Assembly (NCBI RefSeq): GCF_012489685.1
Contig: NC_080046.1
Location: 65,797,984 to 65,861,983 of the forward strand
Direction of reading: 5' to 3'
DNA from: Lotus japonicus
Lineage: Eukaryota; Streptophyta; Magnoliopsida; Fabales; Fabaceae
Length of the DNA: 64,000 nt
How positions within the stretch are numbered: the stretch's first letter is position 1; every line of letters starts with the position of its first letter. Position numbers and translations under genes: made by a program. This document shows positions 1 to 13,000 of this stretch, piece by piece. The notes under the pieces are model-generated. The model was not told the DNA's origin. It did not search any database and saw nothing but the letters and a program-made list of their open reading frames with translations.

Positions 1-2522
1 TTAATGTCAGCAACACGCACAATGCCCCTGCGTATAAGACCTTTACACTTTGCACTTACATCATCTAATTCATATGGTTCTATTCCCCAAACCTCAGTAT
101 CCTCTTCTAACAAACTCGGTACCAGCAAACAAGAGTCTGGGCCAACATGCAAAACCTTTCGCATGCTGTCTCCATATGCTTTCTTCAAAATGGGCAATGC
201 ATGTAGGACTTCTGAAGTGCATGATGCACCACCTGCATAGACACACTAGGGCTGTTTAAGTTGCTACTGAATTGTACTTAATCAAATTTGAAATCAACAG
301 TCATACATTAGAACTTTAGAAGCCAATGAATTTCTACTAACTTATGAAATAAACACAAGACACTAACAATGTCTAACATACAGATTATGATGAGACAGTA
401 TCAAGTCCCAAATAAAAGTCTGTACCGCCTATGTAGTAAAAAAAATGTTATGAGAGATTTTGCACACTTGCTCACCCTAGAGTTCTATATTTGGATTACT
501 ATCTCTTTCCTTGTCTTCTATGGGACTGGAGAGTTGCCCAAGGCCTTAAAAGTTCCTAATCTGATCCAAATAATTCATAGTAAAGAGAGAGGAAGATGAG
601 GGAAGAGAGCATGGTAATGAAATCTTAGGTGGTGATTTACCAAAAGCCAAACTAGCCATAATTTCTATCATTAGAGCACGAAGCTATGCCAATGGTGTAT
701 AGATAGCACAAGCACAGTCAATATAACTAATTTAGTCATTGAAAGCCGAAATAGAAAACAAAAGGTAAAACAAGATGCAGAATCCTATCAATGTACACAT
801 GACATGTCAATCATGAGTCAAAAACAAACAACTCTTCTCTAGTTATAGACCACATCATCCGCCTCAAAAACAAGTTACAAGGTGGTATTGCAAGTTCAAA
901 AAACAATACCTCATTATGTGCATACTCATTGGAGGCATACCACGTAATTCAAAAATAAAAGGAGACACCTAAAACATTAACCATACTTGGTGGAAGTAAG
1001 GCATTTAGTGATTTAGGACTGCAGATTCATATACTCACATAGGATTTTTTTCAAGGAAATTGCTCTGTAAGCATAAGATTTTAAGTAATAAAAAGATAGT
1101 TTTATTTACCTTCAAGTTTGCTTACATCCTTAATATCACCACTAGATCCACCTGCCATGTGATCAAACAAATCAGGGTCAAGCAAATGCCAGTTCATGAA
1201 ACAGAACATGTTCATTGATAATTTATGCAGTGATGTCTGCCAAATTTCTATCCATTTTCTTGCTAAAGTTGACAATTTGAGAATGACATAATGAAGCACA
1301 GGAAGAGGCAGGATATATGAGGCTTGTGTAAAACCTATGGATATACATGATGATGTAATTTCTATTATTTTTGGTTTCTTATGAAGATATAACTTACAGT
1401 TATGATCTTTACTGCATTTTGTAAGGTGATGGACAAAGTAAGGCTTTTAATTTAATACGAGTCTGCTTAATTCACAAAATCTGGTTGATATAAATTCAAA
1501 ATACAAAATTGCAAGGCTAATAGGATTTGAGTTCACTCTTCTAAATGGGACTACAGTGTGCCTTTCTTATGAGGAAGTTATTGTGTCATTTTGTGTATAG
1601 CCTGATGTCAAGTTGCTACCTTTTTTTCATTTATATTCCTCATTTTTCTTTAGTTACATTGTTGTTATCTATTTAGAGTACCCCCACTGTATTATCCTGT
1701 GACCGTAGCATCGTCGTAATGAATTAAAGATAGGATACAAGCATACTAAACATTAATTTCTAAAAGGTTGTATCCAAAAGCATAAGTTTAATCTGGTATC
1801 TGAACCACAATATTTGGAGTGACAAATTCAAAAGAGCATTTCTATGTCCTCCTATAAACACTCATACAAATCCTCCTACTACTTTATAAAGAAAGCATTA
1901 AATGAAAAAATAAATGTATATCTTGAAACCTAAAAAACATTCAGTACACTCTTCAGTTAGTAAGTAGGATGATTATTAGAAAGACCGTGTATGATGATTT
2001 AGAACTGTTCAATTCAAAATCCTTATATAATTCTTCGATAAAACATCCATTATCATGAGAGTTTTAAACTTCAAGTCAAAGGATCAATTACAAACCTGAG
2101 CTGCTATAAATAAAACCAATGAGGAGGATTGCACCCTGAAAATTTGCATATATCAACTCATTAATTGCAATGTGTATTGAAAGCAAGCAGTGATGATTGA
2201 TGAACATACTGGAAAAAGTTGACAGAGAAAACTATATATAGAGTTCGGAATAGAGGTAAGAACAAGTAGAAAATACCCATACATCAGAAAATGCAGTAAT
2301 TACATCAAACAGGCGCAGAGAAATAATGCATATTAAACCTGATGATATCAGACTATTTCCATAATGAAACTTGATATAAACATTTCAATAGATATGTACC
2401 ACTATAACAAGCCCAATAGATAGTAGAGGAGAGTTCTGAGATTTAGCCTTGATAGAGGACACAAATGATATACTTCCACCATCAGCTAACCGGCGTGAAG
2501 GATTTACTGGCCTCCTTGACAT
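1..2522 (-). CDS. CGR3-like: CGR2/CGR3-like Golgi pectin methyltransferase, N-terminal part (runs off left edge)
   Basis: Type II Golgi membrane protein of the COTTON GOLGI-RELATED 2/3 family, which in Arabidopsis promotes methylesterification of homogalacturonan. Coding exons on the minus strand are 2522-2400, 2135-2096, 1151-1110 and 232-1 (continuing out of the window); phases join cleanly. The start encodes MSRRPVNPSRRLADGGSISF, the hallmark N terminus, followed by a single membrane anchor (LLSIGLVIVGAILLIGFIYS, about residues 34-53). Exon 4 begins the SAM-methyltransferase-like domain (ILKKAYGDSMRKVLHVGPDS, then VWGIEPYELDD). A non-coding first exon (about 3336-3470) is probably spliced from donor 3335/3334 to acceptor 2548/2547. 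Introns fill 233-1109, 1152-2095 and 2136-2399. The C-terminal half is outside the window, so completeness cannot be judged. CGR2 and CGR3 cannot be told apart from this part. Confidence 0.88.
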
Positions 2523-2545
2523 GATAATAGCAATGAGCCAATGGA

Positions 2546-3480
2546 CCTAGCACAAATTAAGCAACAAGTTCAACACGGGGTTTTAAATAAATAAAATTGT
2601 TTCTACATCTATATTTCATCACATGTTTTCCACTCCTTATTTTAACTTGTAGCTATATGACAGTAAATATCTCTCCTGCCTAAGTTGTTTTGTTGTAGAT
2701 AAACGTTTCTTAAAGACAAGGCCACCAATTTAATATCAGCTGAGAAGTAAATAAAAGATAAGAGGCTGCACATAGCACAATAGGTTATGCTTCAAACCAG
2801 AATCCCATGCCATCACTAGGAAAATTCAACTAAATGTGGAAACACTCGCCGTCTCCATAATTCCAATTAACCCCATGTGGTAGCAACTTAGCATAACCAA
2901 AAAAAAGTATCTTTTGCAATGCAAATTGCCAAGCAATAAGGTTACACAGCAAAATTGGCCAAACCATTCCACCAAAACCCGTAACAGAAAAATACAATTT
3001 TTAGTTAAAATTTTCATATCATTTTGCAATTTGCATTGAACACACAACTTAGCAAGTAGTTCAAACTAGTTCCAGATATTTGAACATAATAAACAAACTC
3101 ATCACTCATTTATTTACCAAGTTTCAATATTTTGAAGAATACTTAAGCTTAAGCACAAAAGGAGCAAGATCCAAAAAAGGGGTTAAGCTATAATCCACTA
3201 AGAAGCTTAAACAGATCCAATTGAGCAAATGATACACCTTAGAAGGAATCAAATGGTAAATGATGAAACTTTAGAATAAAAATGTAATCTTTACTACATG
3301 GAGTTCATGAAGATGAGAAGAAGCAAAGTGGGTACCTGATTGATACTGAAATGAAATGAAGGAAGGTGGAGATCTCTTGAGTCACCGCCCAGATCTGTGA
3401 AGTGTTCTCACTCTGAGCTGAGCTGTGACTGAGAGAGACTCAGATACCACCGACTGAATTTAGATTCTGTCATTCATACT
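2546..3480 (-). promoter_or_regulatory. 5' leader intron, non-coding exon and promoter side of the CGR-like gene
   Basis: Minus-strand leader. A likely non-coding exon ends at the donor near 3335 (CAG then GTACCC on the minus strand), and the next acceptor (TGCTAG) lies 24 bases before the start codon. Most of this stretch, from 2717 on, is the left part of the tandem duplication and recurs at 34003-34680, where it no longer has a CGR coding region attached. The transcription start is inferred from position only. Confidence 0.5.
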
Positions 3481-4383
3481 ATTTTATTTTTATTTTTTAT
3501 TTTTATTTTATCTGTTTTTGGATAATTTGTTTATTCCACTTGTGTTTGTGTGTCTTGCAATCTTTTCTCCTCACTTTCCGTGTCATTGCATTTTTAAATT
3601 GATTTCGGGGTTAAGTTGTTTGATTTTTTTTATTCGGTCACCTTCGGATACCGACTATTCATAATTCAGCAGAATATAGTTACATGTAAAGTTTTTCATT
3701 CCTCCCAATGTGTATTGAGTGAGAATTGAATTCGATAGTAAGTCATCAAAAAAGTAGTAACACGTTTCATTTAAAAAAGTATTTAAACTTAGTATATGAT
3801 AGAATATAATCCTTGATTTATTTATATGGCCGACAAGGAAGCCTTGATCTTTGTTGCTTTTAAGTGAAAATATATTAGTAATTAAAAGATATCTAAATGT
3901 ATATGCTTGAAAACAACATGTGATTGGTTCAAATTTTACATATTTAATTTCTCTTAAGTAAAGTTTCGAGTTCGATACGAAAGAAAATTATGTTGAGGGA
4001 GCTACCCTAACAAAATGTGGTTGTTGCCAACTTTAAGATTGACTAGCTTAATACATGTGCTTAGAAGAAAAAAAAATGTATGTGAAAAAAAAAGATGTTA
4101 TTTTCTCCAACATCTAAGGTGCAAATACATTTATGTAGAGTATAAGGATGAAGAAAGCCCTTTGGAGAGAACAATGCTTATTGTTGCATGCCTGCATTAT
4201 CGATGATCTCAACTCTCAACTCTCACCAACATAGGAAGCAGAACAAAACAGAGACAGATTGTCTTCACAAGGAAACAAATAACATGCACTCTCAAACAAA
4301 CCGAATATTCATTCTGCTTCTAATACATTCCATATTAAAACAAGAGCTACAAACCGAATATTCATTCATACTAAGCGGTTTCA
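3481..4383. other. Intergenic region between CGR-like gene and DUF21 copy 1
   Basis: About 0.9 kb of AT-rich sequence between two divergently transcribed genes, so both promoters should lie here. I see T-rich tracts and nothing that looks coding. It is repeated at about 34680-35656 with substitutions and indels; copy 2 has an extra stretch of about 60 bases just before the DUF21 start. Confidence 0.6.
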
Positions 4384-7209
4384 ATGGGGGAGCATTTTGA
4401 GTGCTGTGAAACCAAGTTCTTTATACGCATACTGACAGTAGCACTGCTTGTGATATTCGCTGGATTGATGTCAGGCCTTACCTTAGGCCTCATGTCATTG
4501 AGTCTTGTTGATCTTGAGGTCCTTGCTAAGTCTGGTACCCCTTTAGATCGCAAGCATGCTGGTAATTTCTGTCACTCGAGCATGAAGCTTTTATTCAATC
4601 ACAACCTCAGTCTTTCCCTTCCCAAGATATTCTTAGCTGCTGAACCTTCTATCCGTGTGTTTTCTCTTATCTGACAGATCTTTGTCATTGTAGAAATAGG
4701 AAGAACATTGTTCTGACATTATGAAGTTATTGAATCTCCAGCTTTTTATAGTTGTGTTGTCTTTTTGTCAATGCAGCGAAGATATTGCCTGTTGTGAGAA
4801 ATCAACACCTATTGCTTTGTACCCTTCTAATTTGCAATGCTGCACTAAAAGACCCATGAATACACATGAATACACACTAAAAGACCCAGCTGATATTGGA
4901 TTTGGGTGTTTCTTTTGTCAGGCACTTCCAATATTTCTTGATAGTCTTATTGATGCATTTGGAGCTGTCCTTATTTCTGTGACATTGATTCTTTTGTTTG
5001 GTGAGGTGAGAATGCTTTTCACCCTAAACGTTCAATCAATTATGAAACCCGGAAGCTACTGAGTTGTAACTTCTCCCATAATTGATTATGGCTTCAGAAT
5101 TAATTGTAGAAGGTTTTCAAACATACACTGCTTATTGTGTATCTCTGACATCCATTTATTTCTTTGAAGATTATACCCCAATCAATTTGTTCAAGATATG
5201 GTTTAGCAATTGGTGCAGCAGTGGCTCCAGTTGTCCGTGTTCTTATGTGGATATGTTTTCCTGTTGCCTATCCTATCAGCAAGGTAACACACATTGAGTA
5301 GAATTTTCTTATCAGTAGTTTGCACTTTGTAATCTTTATTTTCATAAACATGAACCTAATTTAATCTGTTATTTCTTGATTTCCTTTTCCTTCTTGGATT
5401 TTGGTGCATTTATGCGTCATTCCAGCTGTTGGACGTTGTGCTAGGGCATCGTCGTCGAGCTCTCTTTCGCAGAGCTGAGTTGAAAACACTTGTAAATTTG
5501 CATGGTAACAAGGTCAGTATTAGAGCCTAAACCTATTTATAACCTATTTTCAGCTCATTAAATTTGCTTATGAATAAGCCTTTATTCTCATAAGCGTTCA
5601 ATTAAGCTCTTCAGCCAAAAACACTTGTTTTGTGCTCATCAGTATGCTGCTGTTCTCTACCTTTTCTTTTCCAATGTAATTCACCTGGTGTCACTGAGAG
5701 TTATCTTATCTTCTTCTCTGCTGGTTACTTACACTTCTTCACTTGGAAACTCATGCTTTCTTATGATTGTTGCTTCTTCTCTATGATGAATTGTAATAGG
5801 CTGGGAAAGGTGGGGAACTGTCACATCATGAAACAACAATCATTTCTGGGGCACTTGAACTCTCTGAGAAGACAGCCAGTGATGCCATGACCCCTTTAGC
5901 TGGAACATTTTCTATTGATATTAATTCAATTTTTGATAGGTAATGTGTGTCAAAAAAATATAAAATGCTAGCTAGTCTTTGTTTCTTACACAACTTTCTG
6001 TCATTAAATTAAATTTATGCTATTAAGCAGGAATCTGATGAATCTAATATTGGAGGAAGGGCACAGCAGAGTCCCTGTCTATTATGAGGATTCTACAAAT
6101 ATTATTGGACTTATCCTGGTACATGGGGTTATATTTTTCTTTAACCCTTCAATATTGAACAGCCATTTTCCATCAGATTGAAACCTGTTGTATAAAACCA
6201 ACCACACACAGTTTAGATGTACCTATTTTAATTCAACACATCAACTTTCCTTGAAAGATTTTAATGTTATCATAAATTATTTTTTCTTTTCATCTTAATC
6301 TTAGGTCAAGAATTTATTGACAATTGACCCAGAAGATGAAACACCAGTGAAAAATGTGACCATACGCAAAATACCAAGGTATTTTGTACATGTCTTGTAG
6401 TTTTAATGCCATTATATTACTAAAGATTCATATTGAAAATTTACAAATATTGACAGGGTACCAGAAATGATGCCACTGTATGATATTTTGAATGAGTTCC
6501 AAAAGGGCCATAGCCACATGGCCATTGTTGTTAGACATTGTGACAAGACAGGGCAGCAATCTTCCAATGGTAAGCACATGATTAGGGTGTGTTTGTATTT
6601 TTGTCGGCACACATTTCAATACTGTTTGAATGTGTTTTTTGTCAATCCATGTCTCTCGTGTCATTAGACCAACTTAATGTAAATACAACGACACACACGT
6701 AATCCATTTAAACTATTTATCTTTTGCTAACATTCTATTTAGACTCTCTTTGATCCTACAAATTTCTTTCATATTCTGAGAAGTGCTCCCTTTCTCTGTG
6801 CATGTGAAATAGACATTGTAAGAGATGTGAGGGTGGATATTGATAGGGAGAAGCCTTCCCAAGAGAGAATGTTGAGAATTAGGAGACAACTCCATGCGAG
6901 GAAAAGCTATAGATATGCAAGTAATTCGTATAGGAGTGGTTCTAGGAGCAAAAAATGGTCAGAGAATATGTACTCAGACATTGTGGAATTAGATGAAAAT
7001 TCACTTCCAAAGCTTCCCCCAAAAGAAGAAGAAGCTGTTGGAATAATTACAATGGAAGATGTCATTGAACAGCTTTTGCAGGTAATAAGAACAATTTTGT
7101 TAAGTGTTAACCCTTGAAATCTTATTGAACCCTTTGTATTAATAATATTATTGTTTCTATGTAGGAGGAGATCTTTGATGAGACAGATCATCATTTTGAA
7201 GACTCTTAA
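4384..7209 (+). pseudogene. DUF21/CBS-domain membrane protein, copy 1, splice-damaged
   Basis: Homologue of plant DUF21 domain-containing proteins (CNNM/CorC-like, several N-terminal membrane segments, then a CBS pair). Exons matching copy 2 are 4384-4561, 4777 onward (exon 2), 4922-5005, 5170-5283, 5426-5512, 5800-5939, 6031-6118, 6305-6378, 6457-6569, 6813-7081 and 7165-7209. Exon 2 reads normally through [12 protein letters not shown], but the bases encoding A-M-E and the adjoining GT donor present at 36119-36128 are replaced by an unrelated stretch with a small internal direct repeat (4841-4900). The exon-2 frame then reaches TGA within a few codons. Exons 3-11 are open with normal splice sites. 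Unless another donor is used, the product would be cut to about 85 residues, hence pseudogene; a rescued isoform cannot be excluded. Confidence 0.72.
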
Positions 7210-7439
7210 CTTGACAATGATCTTTCAATAAAACCAATTGCCTTTTACATTCTTCTCTTGGTGTTTAGATTCATACTTTGGGGCATCTGGATTCTGGAAT
7301 GTGACTAGCCATTACACATACAACTAATTAAAATCTACTACTTCTTATTTGTCCACTACTGTAGCTAAATAACCACCAATTACGCATCAACACGTGTTCT
7401 TCCTTTACTTACTTTTGTTTTTTTATTTTTTTTTCAACT

Positions 7440-8950
7440 TGAAAAAGAAAAAACGACGCCGTTTTCCGTCAACACTGATGACCTTCTCTCATCAACCCAC
7501 CCCTTCAACCACACTGTTCATCACGTTTTGATATCCAAGGACTGATTTCGCGTGTGCCTCTCCTTCTCTACCCACCCCACCGTAGCAGTCATACGTTCTT
7601 ATATCCAAGGTTCAACCATCCTTCTCTCTCCTTTCCAACACAGACCAGCAACTGGCCCTAATCTGGTCACTCAGTTCCCTCCTTCTTCTCCCAAAATCAC
7701 CAAATCAACTACCATCGACCACCTCCTCTCTTCCCCTCAAATCCACAACCACCGACCACCTCTTCACCGTCAAAACCGTCACCTCCACCACAACCTAAAT
7801 CAAGCACCACCGCCATCGCTCCCTCTCTTTCCAAATCGCGCCACCGTCGCCGCCCTTCCGTCCTTTTCCCCGATTTCTCGCTTCCTTGACTGTATCAACG
7901 TCACGATTTCCCCCTTTTCCATCGATTTCCGATGTCACTCGGCGTGCTCTCATGGATTCTCCAGTAATGGCCATCACACCCTGTCAACCATTACGTGGGT
8001 AACAGTTCAATTCAATACACTGCTTAACACTTCTCATACGTTTCCTTCTAATTTCGTCCTTTTTATCAATTTTTTATCTGATATTGTTGATTTGATGTGC
8101 ATTTTTGGGGGGATTTGGTACTTGGTTTAGCAGTTCTTATACGTTTCCTCCTCATTGTTATCTTCGGTTCATGCACTTTTTATGCATCTGTCATTTCGAA
8201 GCTGTTTTGCAGTTGGGATTAGGTATGCAGATGGAGGGTTATAGGTGAAGGCTTTACAGAGGCTTCTTTTGTTTCTTCAGATCGATTTGGCTATAAATAT
8301 CCTCAATTCTCATTCAACCACACTTCTCCCAATTGGGTCTCTGATTCTCTCCCAAGTTTGTGTGCGACACAGGTTGTTGTCTTCTACCCTCTTACTTTAG
8401 TCTGGTCACTTTTCTATTCTGTGGTTGAGTCTGGATTATTATAATGGATACTATTCTTAATTGATTGATTTGTGATTCTTTGTATTTGAATTTTCAGGAG
8501 GTTACATCACATACTGAGATTCAGAGGTAATAATTTTTCCAGTTCTTAAATTCATGCAATGCATTATAATCCAGTGTTAGTTATTGTTGATATTTTCTTT
8601 TTCTTTTTCTTGGCTGATAATTTTATAAAATTTGTTATGAATTAACCTCATCAATTTTTTTATGAAATTAGAGTTTTCAATATTCATGGCCTGGTACTTT
8701 TAACGGAGTAGGATAGGACCAATTCAAAGTAATTATGTAATTTTTCAATGTTCACAACTTGGTAGGAAGAGGAATAGGATTTTGATTCATGCTTTTGTGT
8801 CACTCAAGGCACTCTGTACAGAGATTCTTTTTCTAAATACACGATTTTGGTAATTTATAATTTCAGTTGATATTTCTTTTCTGTTTTGTGAGGTTTTCCA
8901 TTTTCTTCTTCTTCATTTCCTCAAGAATTGTATTATAAATGAGATAAAAG
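7440..8950. other. Unidentified captured sequence at the 5' side of the Helitron
   Basis: C-rich, promoter- or leader-like sequence (7440-8000) with a 192-codon open frame at 7552-8130 whose composition (Pro, His and Ser runs) looks non-coding, then AT-rich sequence. I do not recognise a protein. It probably derives from the 5' end of a captured gene, but that is only an inference from its position and composition. Confidence 0.3.
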
Positions 8951-8954
8951 AGTT

Positions 8955-9170
8955 TAAGGCTAAATAGCACTTTTGGTCCCCCACGTTTCAAAAATGTGCA
9001 ATCTTAATCCCCCACGTTTAAAAATAGCATAATGGTACCTCAACGTTTAGCTCCGTTAGCAGTTTTGGTCCCTAAGCTAATTTGCCGTTAGAAACTTAAC
9101 GTTTTTGTTTGACATGGCATTTTTTTTCTGATGTGGCATTCAGACATAACATGTGAGGATCACGTGAGTC
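8955..9170. repeat. Dispersed-repeat fragment (TAAATAGCACTTTTGGTCC type)
   Basis: The text runs TAAATAGCACTTTTGGTCCC, then further stretches rich in CCCCACGTTT. A related end (TTAATAACACTTTTGGTC, reverse strand) bounds the foldback element at 55609-56004, so the two may be relatives. No coding content. Confidence 0.4.
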
Positions 9171-9200
9171 TTATCCTAACCTAATCCATTCCCAATTGCA

Positions 9201-9933
9201 ACTTGGTTCCAAATCGCGACGGTGACGACCAAATCGAGAGGAGCGAAGCCCGGCGGTCGTGAAGGAACTGCGATTGCGAGTGTGAGAAGACGGTTTCTGG
9301 GTAAGAAGGTCATCGGTGGTGAGAAGGTGGTCCGAAGGCAAAATCGAGAGGAAGGAAATGGCGACCGACAAAAAAGGTGTGTCGAAGAAGACCCCTCGAA
9401 GGCCAAAGAAGAAAACTCCGACAAAAGAGACGGTGGTCCCAGAGACGGTGGTCCCAGAGAAGATGGTCCCAGAGAAAACTCCGTTTTCAAAATTGGACTT
9501 TTGGCTCAATGGAGATTTGCCCGCAAACTATGTTTCCAGGTATATATTTTATCCTTTTCTCTATCTTGTGAGTCATGGTTGTTGAAGGATTTAAGTGCAT
9601 TGATGTATATTATTTAAGTAGGTGCCTTTCCTAGTCAAATTCTCTATCCTTTTCTCTGCTTTGTGCTTGCATGTGGTCCACGAGATTCCCTCTTCCACTA
9701 AAGTTTACAAAGTTTATTGTATTCTATTGTATTGTCTCTTCTGCAGGCCTACTGCTCCCCATAAGATAACCATGAGTGTGTATCATGGGGGTGAATTGAC
9801 ATTTGACCCAACTATGCCCTATCCAAGTGGGCTTTGTGAAGTCTGGCATCCGTATGATGTGGATCTCATTTCATCCGCACTTTTACTGTACTGCGGAACA
9901 TGCCTTTATCCTTTAAAAAATTGTACAAAATGA
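9201..9933 (+). other. Unidentified gene-like fragments inside the Helitron
   Basis: A stretch around 9316-9540 encodes a basic peptide with an imperfect 15-bp tandem repeat (ETVVPE units, 9428-9478) ending in FWLNGDLPANYVSR and a GT donor. After an intron-like gap a second stretch (about 9747-9880) encodes MSVYHGGELTFDP followed by EVWHPYDVDLIS, vaguely like the PB1-like N-terminal module of some plant MULE transposases. No complete frame exists. The origin is uncertain and the strand is inferred from the splice-like boundaries. Confidence 0.3.
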
Positions 9934-10653
9934 AGAACGTATTTTTTGGGTTTCTTAGAGTTTACACTCTACTAATCCAATTAGAGACACTTTGAATATA
10001 GTGTGGAACATGTCTAATCCCTTTTTTAAACTAAAATCAATCATCCAAATGTCCAATTAAAACCTAGAATATGCAGATTGGTAATTATTGATAAATTTGT
10101 TCATGGTGTTCTTTTGCCAAGATCTAGGAAGACTAGGATTAACAAACCATACATTTTACATGTCATTCTCCATGTTCGAGTGAAACATTTATATGATTAT
10201 ATTAATAATTGTAAGCGTTGTGTACCATTGCTTGTGTTTGATTGAATGAATCACATAAATTCCACCTGTTGCACCTTGGTCTCTATAAGTAGTGGTTTGA
10301 TGTGTTGTTTTTGTGAATTGTGGAGTTTGAAAAGTTATCACTGCTAAGATTAGTTCTTTTGTATTAATTTGTTGTCTAAGTTATATCAACAGCTTCCCCA
10401 AATTATTATGAAAGTTTTACACTCTATCAAGTACGCCTGAGATAAAATGACAAGGCATGAGCTTCACAAGCTCATGACTTTAAATTTTCCTTTCTATTCA
10501 AAGTTTTCCAGTTTTGTTTGTTCTATTCTGCCTCATGTATTGCTTTCTGTTTATCCCCACTGTGTGGTGAAACATTGCTTTTGTTTTATGATCATTGTGT
10601 GGTGGAGCAGCATGCTATGTGACTTTAAGTATTTTATGTGTCTTCTTGTGCAG

Positions 10654-11077
10654 GAAGCCAGGAATGCCTCTCTTGCAGTTGGGATGTGCCCACAAAGCCA
10701 ATGGGAGAAAGTTACCAAGGGTTCTAGGACTAGATCAATGTCTCCTTTTGACCACAAGTTCCTAGACATAAGGACTGCTGGTGCAACACTGGAAAATTTT
10801 AAGGTGTCCACTGATGAAGGTAAAAAGCTCATGGTTGTATTTAACACTAATGAGTTACAGTTTCTTGAAGTTCCATTAATTTCTCTAAAAACGGTGATGA
10901 CCAACACTAAAACCTTTTCCCTCCTTTGCAGAATTTTTTGCTTATCGCATTGTATTGTTAGTATTTGGTATTATTCTCATGACCACAACATCCTTTGTCC
11001 GCAAATCATTAGTATTTTATTATAGCAGTGCAATGGCAATTGGGATAACTCTTGTGGTACTGATTGTTCTATATCAA
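10654..11077 (+). pseudogene. PNET2-like: Captured PNET2 (NEMP/DUF2215 nuclear envelope protein) exons
   Basis: Two consecutive exons of a plant nuclear-envelope transmembrane protein of the NEMP family (Arabidopsis PNET2). Exon 10654-10819 encodes MSPFDHKFLDIRTAG with flanking NEMP sequence, and exon 10932-11077 encodes EFFAYRIVLLVFGIILMTTT and a second hydrophobic segment (AMAIGITLVVLIVLYQ). The acceptors and donors (CAG before 10654, GTAAAA after 10819, GCAG before 10932, GTAACT after 11077) are retained, so it was captured as genomic DNA, introns included. The rest of the gene is absent or unrecognisable, so this is a Helitron-captured fragment; a chimeric transcript is possible. Confidence 0.75.
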
Positions 11078-12072
11078 GTAACTTTTTTTTTTATTCTTCA
11101 AGTTTTGAAATTTGGAATGTTCAATGTTCAATTGAACCTTCTATCCCACATTGGCAAATCATTCTCTCTAAGACTCACGCTGGAAAAATCATGCACTTTT
11201 CACCCCCTCCCCCTTCCCTCTCCTCAATAAATAATTAATTTTAAAATCCTAAGGAAGGGGAAGAAGAATTTTTGGATTTTGTGCTAAGTGTAGAACCTTT
11301 GTTAGTTTAGAAAAATTCTTTGTGCCAAGAAAGAACTATGTGTTGCTCTTTAAGGTTGTATTGTGAGTGCATGTGAGACCTGGTACCCCAAACTTTCTTG
11401 CACAGTGCATGTGAGTGCATGTTTGTGATTGGTTAAAGGCTTTTGTTTCATTTTTTCTTTCAAGTTTGAGTCAATTTGCATTTAGTTTCAATTTTAGTTT
11501 TATCTCATTTTTACTACATGGCAGTGTTCATGGGAGCATTTTTTATTTTTTGGGAGAATTTAAGAGCCAATAGTAATCAAGAAGTTTATGTATAAGCTAT
11601 TCAAATGTTGTGTTTACATGATGTATTTTTTTGGTGTGATTTCCAATATAAGTTCCTTATGAATTGGAATTGAAGTCTTTGATTGTAAGTTTACTTATAT
11701 GGGTGACATATTTTGTTTCCTTTTACCTATCTTTGTCCAAACAATCAACTAGAAAGCATCTAAGAACCCTTAGTAATGTGAGTATATTGGACTATAGGTT
11801 CTTCTATAATTGGGGATTTCTATATCTCCTTATGCACAATGTTATATCGAATATTGAGGAGAAAATTGATCAGAAAGTGACTGAACTACAAAATAGATAA
11901 GTTACTGCACTTCAGTTAGAGGATAAAGTGAGATCTTAAAATGATTTGATGTCTGCCATAGATCAATGTGTGTAGTGTGTGATTCTGTGTTTTAGAGAAG
12001 TAAATATGTAATATGTATTATATTTTTATAAATGAGAACTGGCAACGTTTCTGAAACTTAATGGTGTATTGC

Positions 12073-12171
12073 AGAAATTGACGCTCTAATGCATGAACTT
12101 GATGAGGAAGAGATGCAAATGGATGAATTAGCAAAGAGGGCTATAGAGAAGTTGAAAGAATCCACTCTTTG
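12073..12171 (+). other. Possible captured last exon, unidentified
   Basis: After an AG at a plausible acceptor the frame reads EIDALMHELDEEEMQMDELA and then KRAIEKLKESTL before a TGA. The peptide is acidic and helical, like the C-terminal exon of a coiled-coil protein. I cannot assign it to a family, and whether it belongs to the same captured gene as the PNET2-like exons is unknown. Confidence 0.3.
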
Positions 12172-12940
12172 AGATGTTGATGCTGCTAAACCTGTTCAAA
12201 ATGACTCATGACAAACTGCAGCGGTTAAACGTGATGAAAATATTTATACATATATAGAATAGTTGGTTGGTTGTCTCATACAACTATTGGTAGATAGGGA
12301 TAATGAGTAATCGCTTTAGTGTGATGGTTTTAGATGATCATATGTGAGGGAATTTGATAAAGGGATATTTGAAGGAAGGTGATCATGAAAAGGCTACATC
12401 TTCTCATTTGACACTGAGCAGTAGAAAACAAAAGACTTTGACTTGATATTCATGCTATGAATAATATTGTTAAACGATATTTCACGTTAAAAAGTGAAGT
12501 TAGACCTGTCTTTTGCATTTCGATGCATGTAGGCTCATTTGCAAGCTCATGGAATAATATTTTGTTGACACTTATCCACATCCACCTTAGATATATAAGA
12601 AGAGAAAATCGAGAAATGTGTGGAAATGAGATAGGAAAGAAAGTGAGATATGAATAAATCATTACTCTTGGATATGTGTATAGATATTTTCTTTTAGTTT
12701 CAAATATCCCCCTCATAGTCTAATATATTATTACATTTCAGCCAACTTTTCATTTTTTACTGTAAAGATTGCGCTAAAGTGTAAGTCGATAGGGGTTAAA
12801 CACAATTAACATTTGAAACTCATATAGTTCATATGTATAAGAAAGATAAAACATTTAAACATAAACATAAGATAATAACGACATATAAGTGTTTGACTAA
12901 TTAAAATTGTATATCTTAAAAAATACTTCATTGTATTATT

Positions 12941-12941
<1 letters not shown>

Positions 12942-12998
<57 letters not shown>
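12942..12998. repeat. (AT)n microsatellite
   Basis: Uninterrupted AT dinucleotides for about 55 bases, about 80 bases from the Helitron 3' terminus. Confidence 0.9.

Positions 12999-13000
<2 letters not shown>

Noticed and set aside
4015..4206. 63-codon open frame upstream of DUF21 copy 1
   Set aside because: The equivalent in copy 2 is disrupted by indels; no conservation of the frame.
7552..8130. 192-codon open frame at the left of the Helitron
   Set aside because: Low-complexity Pro/His/Ser composition, no homologue recognised, and it covers promoter-like sequence.
9171..9509. Two minus-strand frames rich in Ser, Gly and Thr
   Set aside because: They are the complement of a plus-strand basic stretch with tandem repeats; neither has family features.
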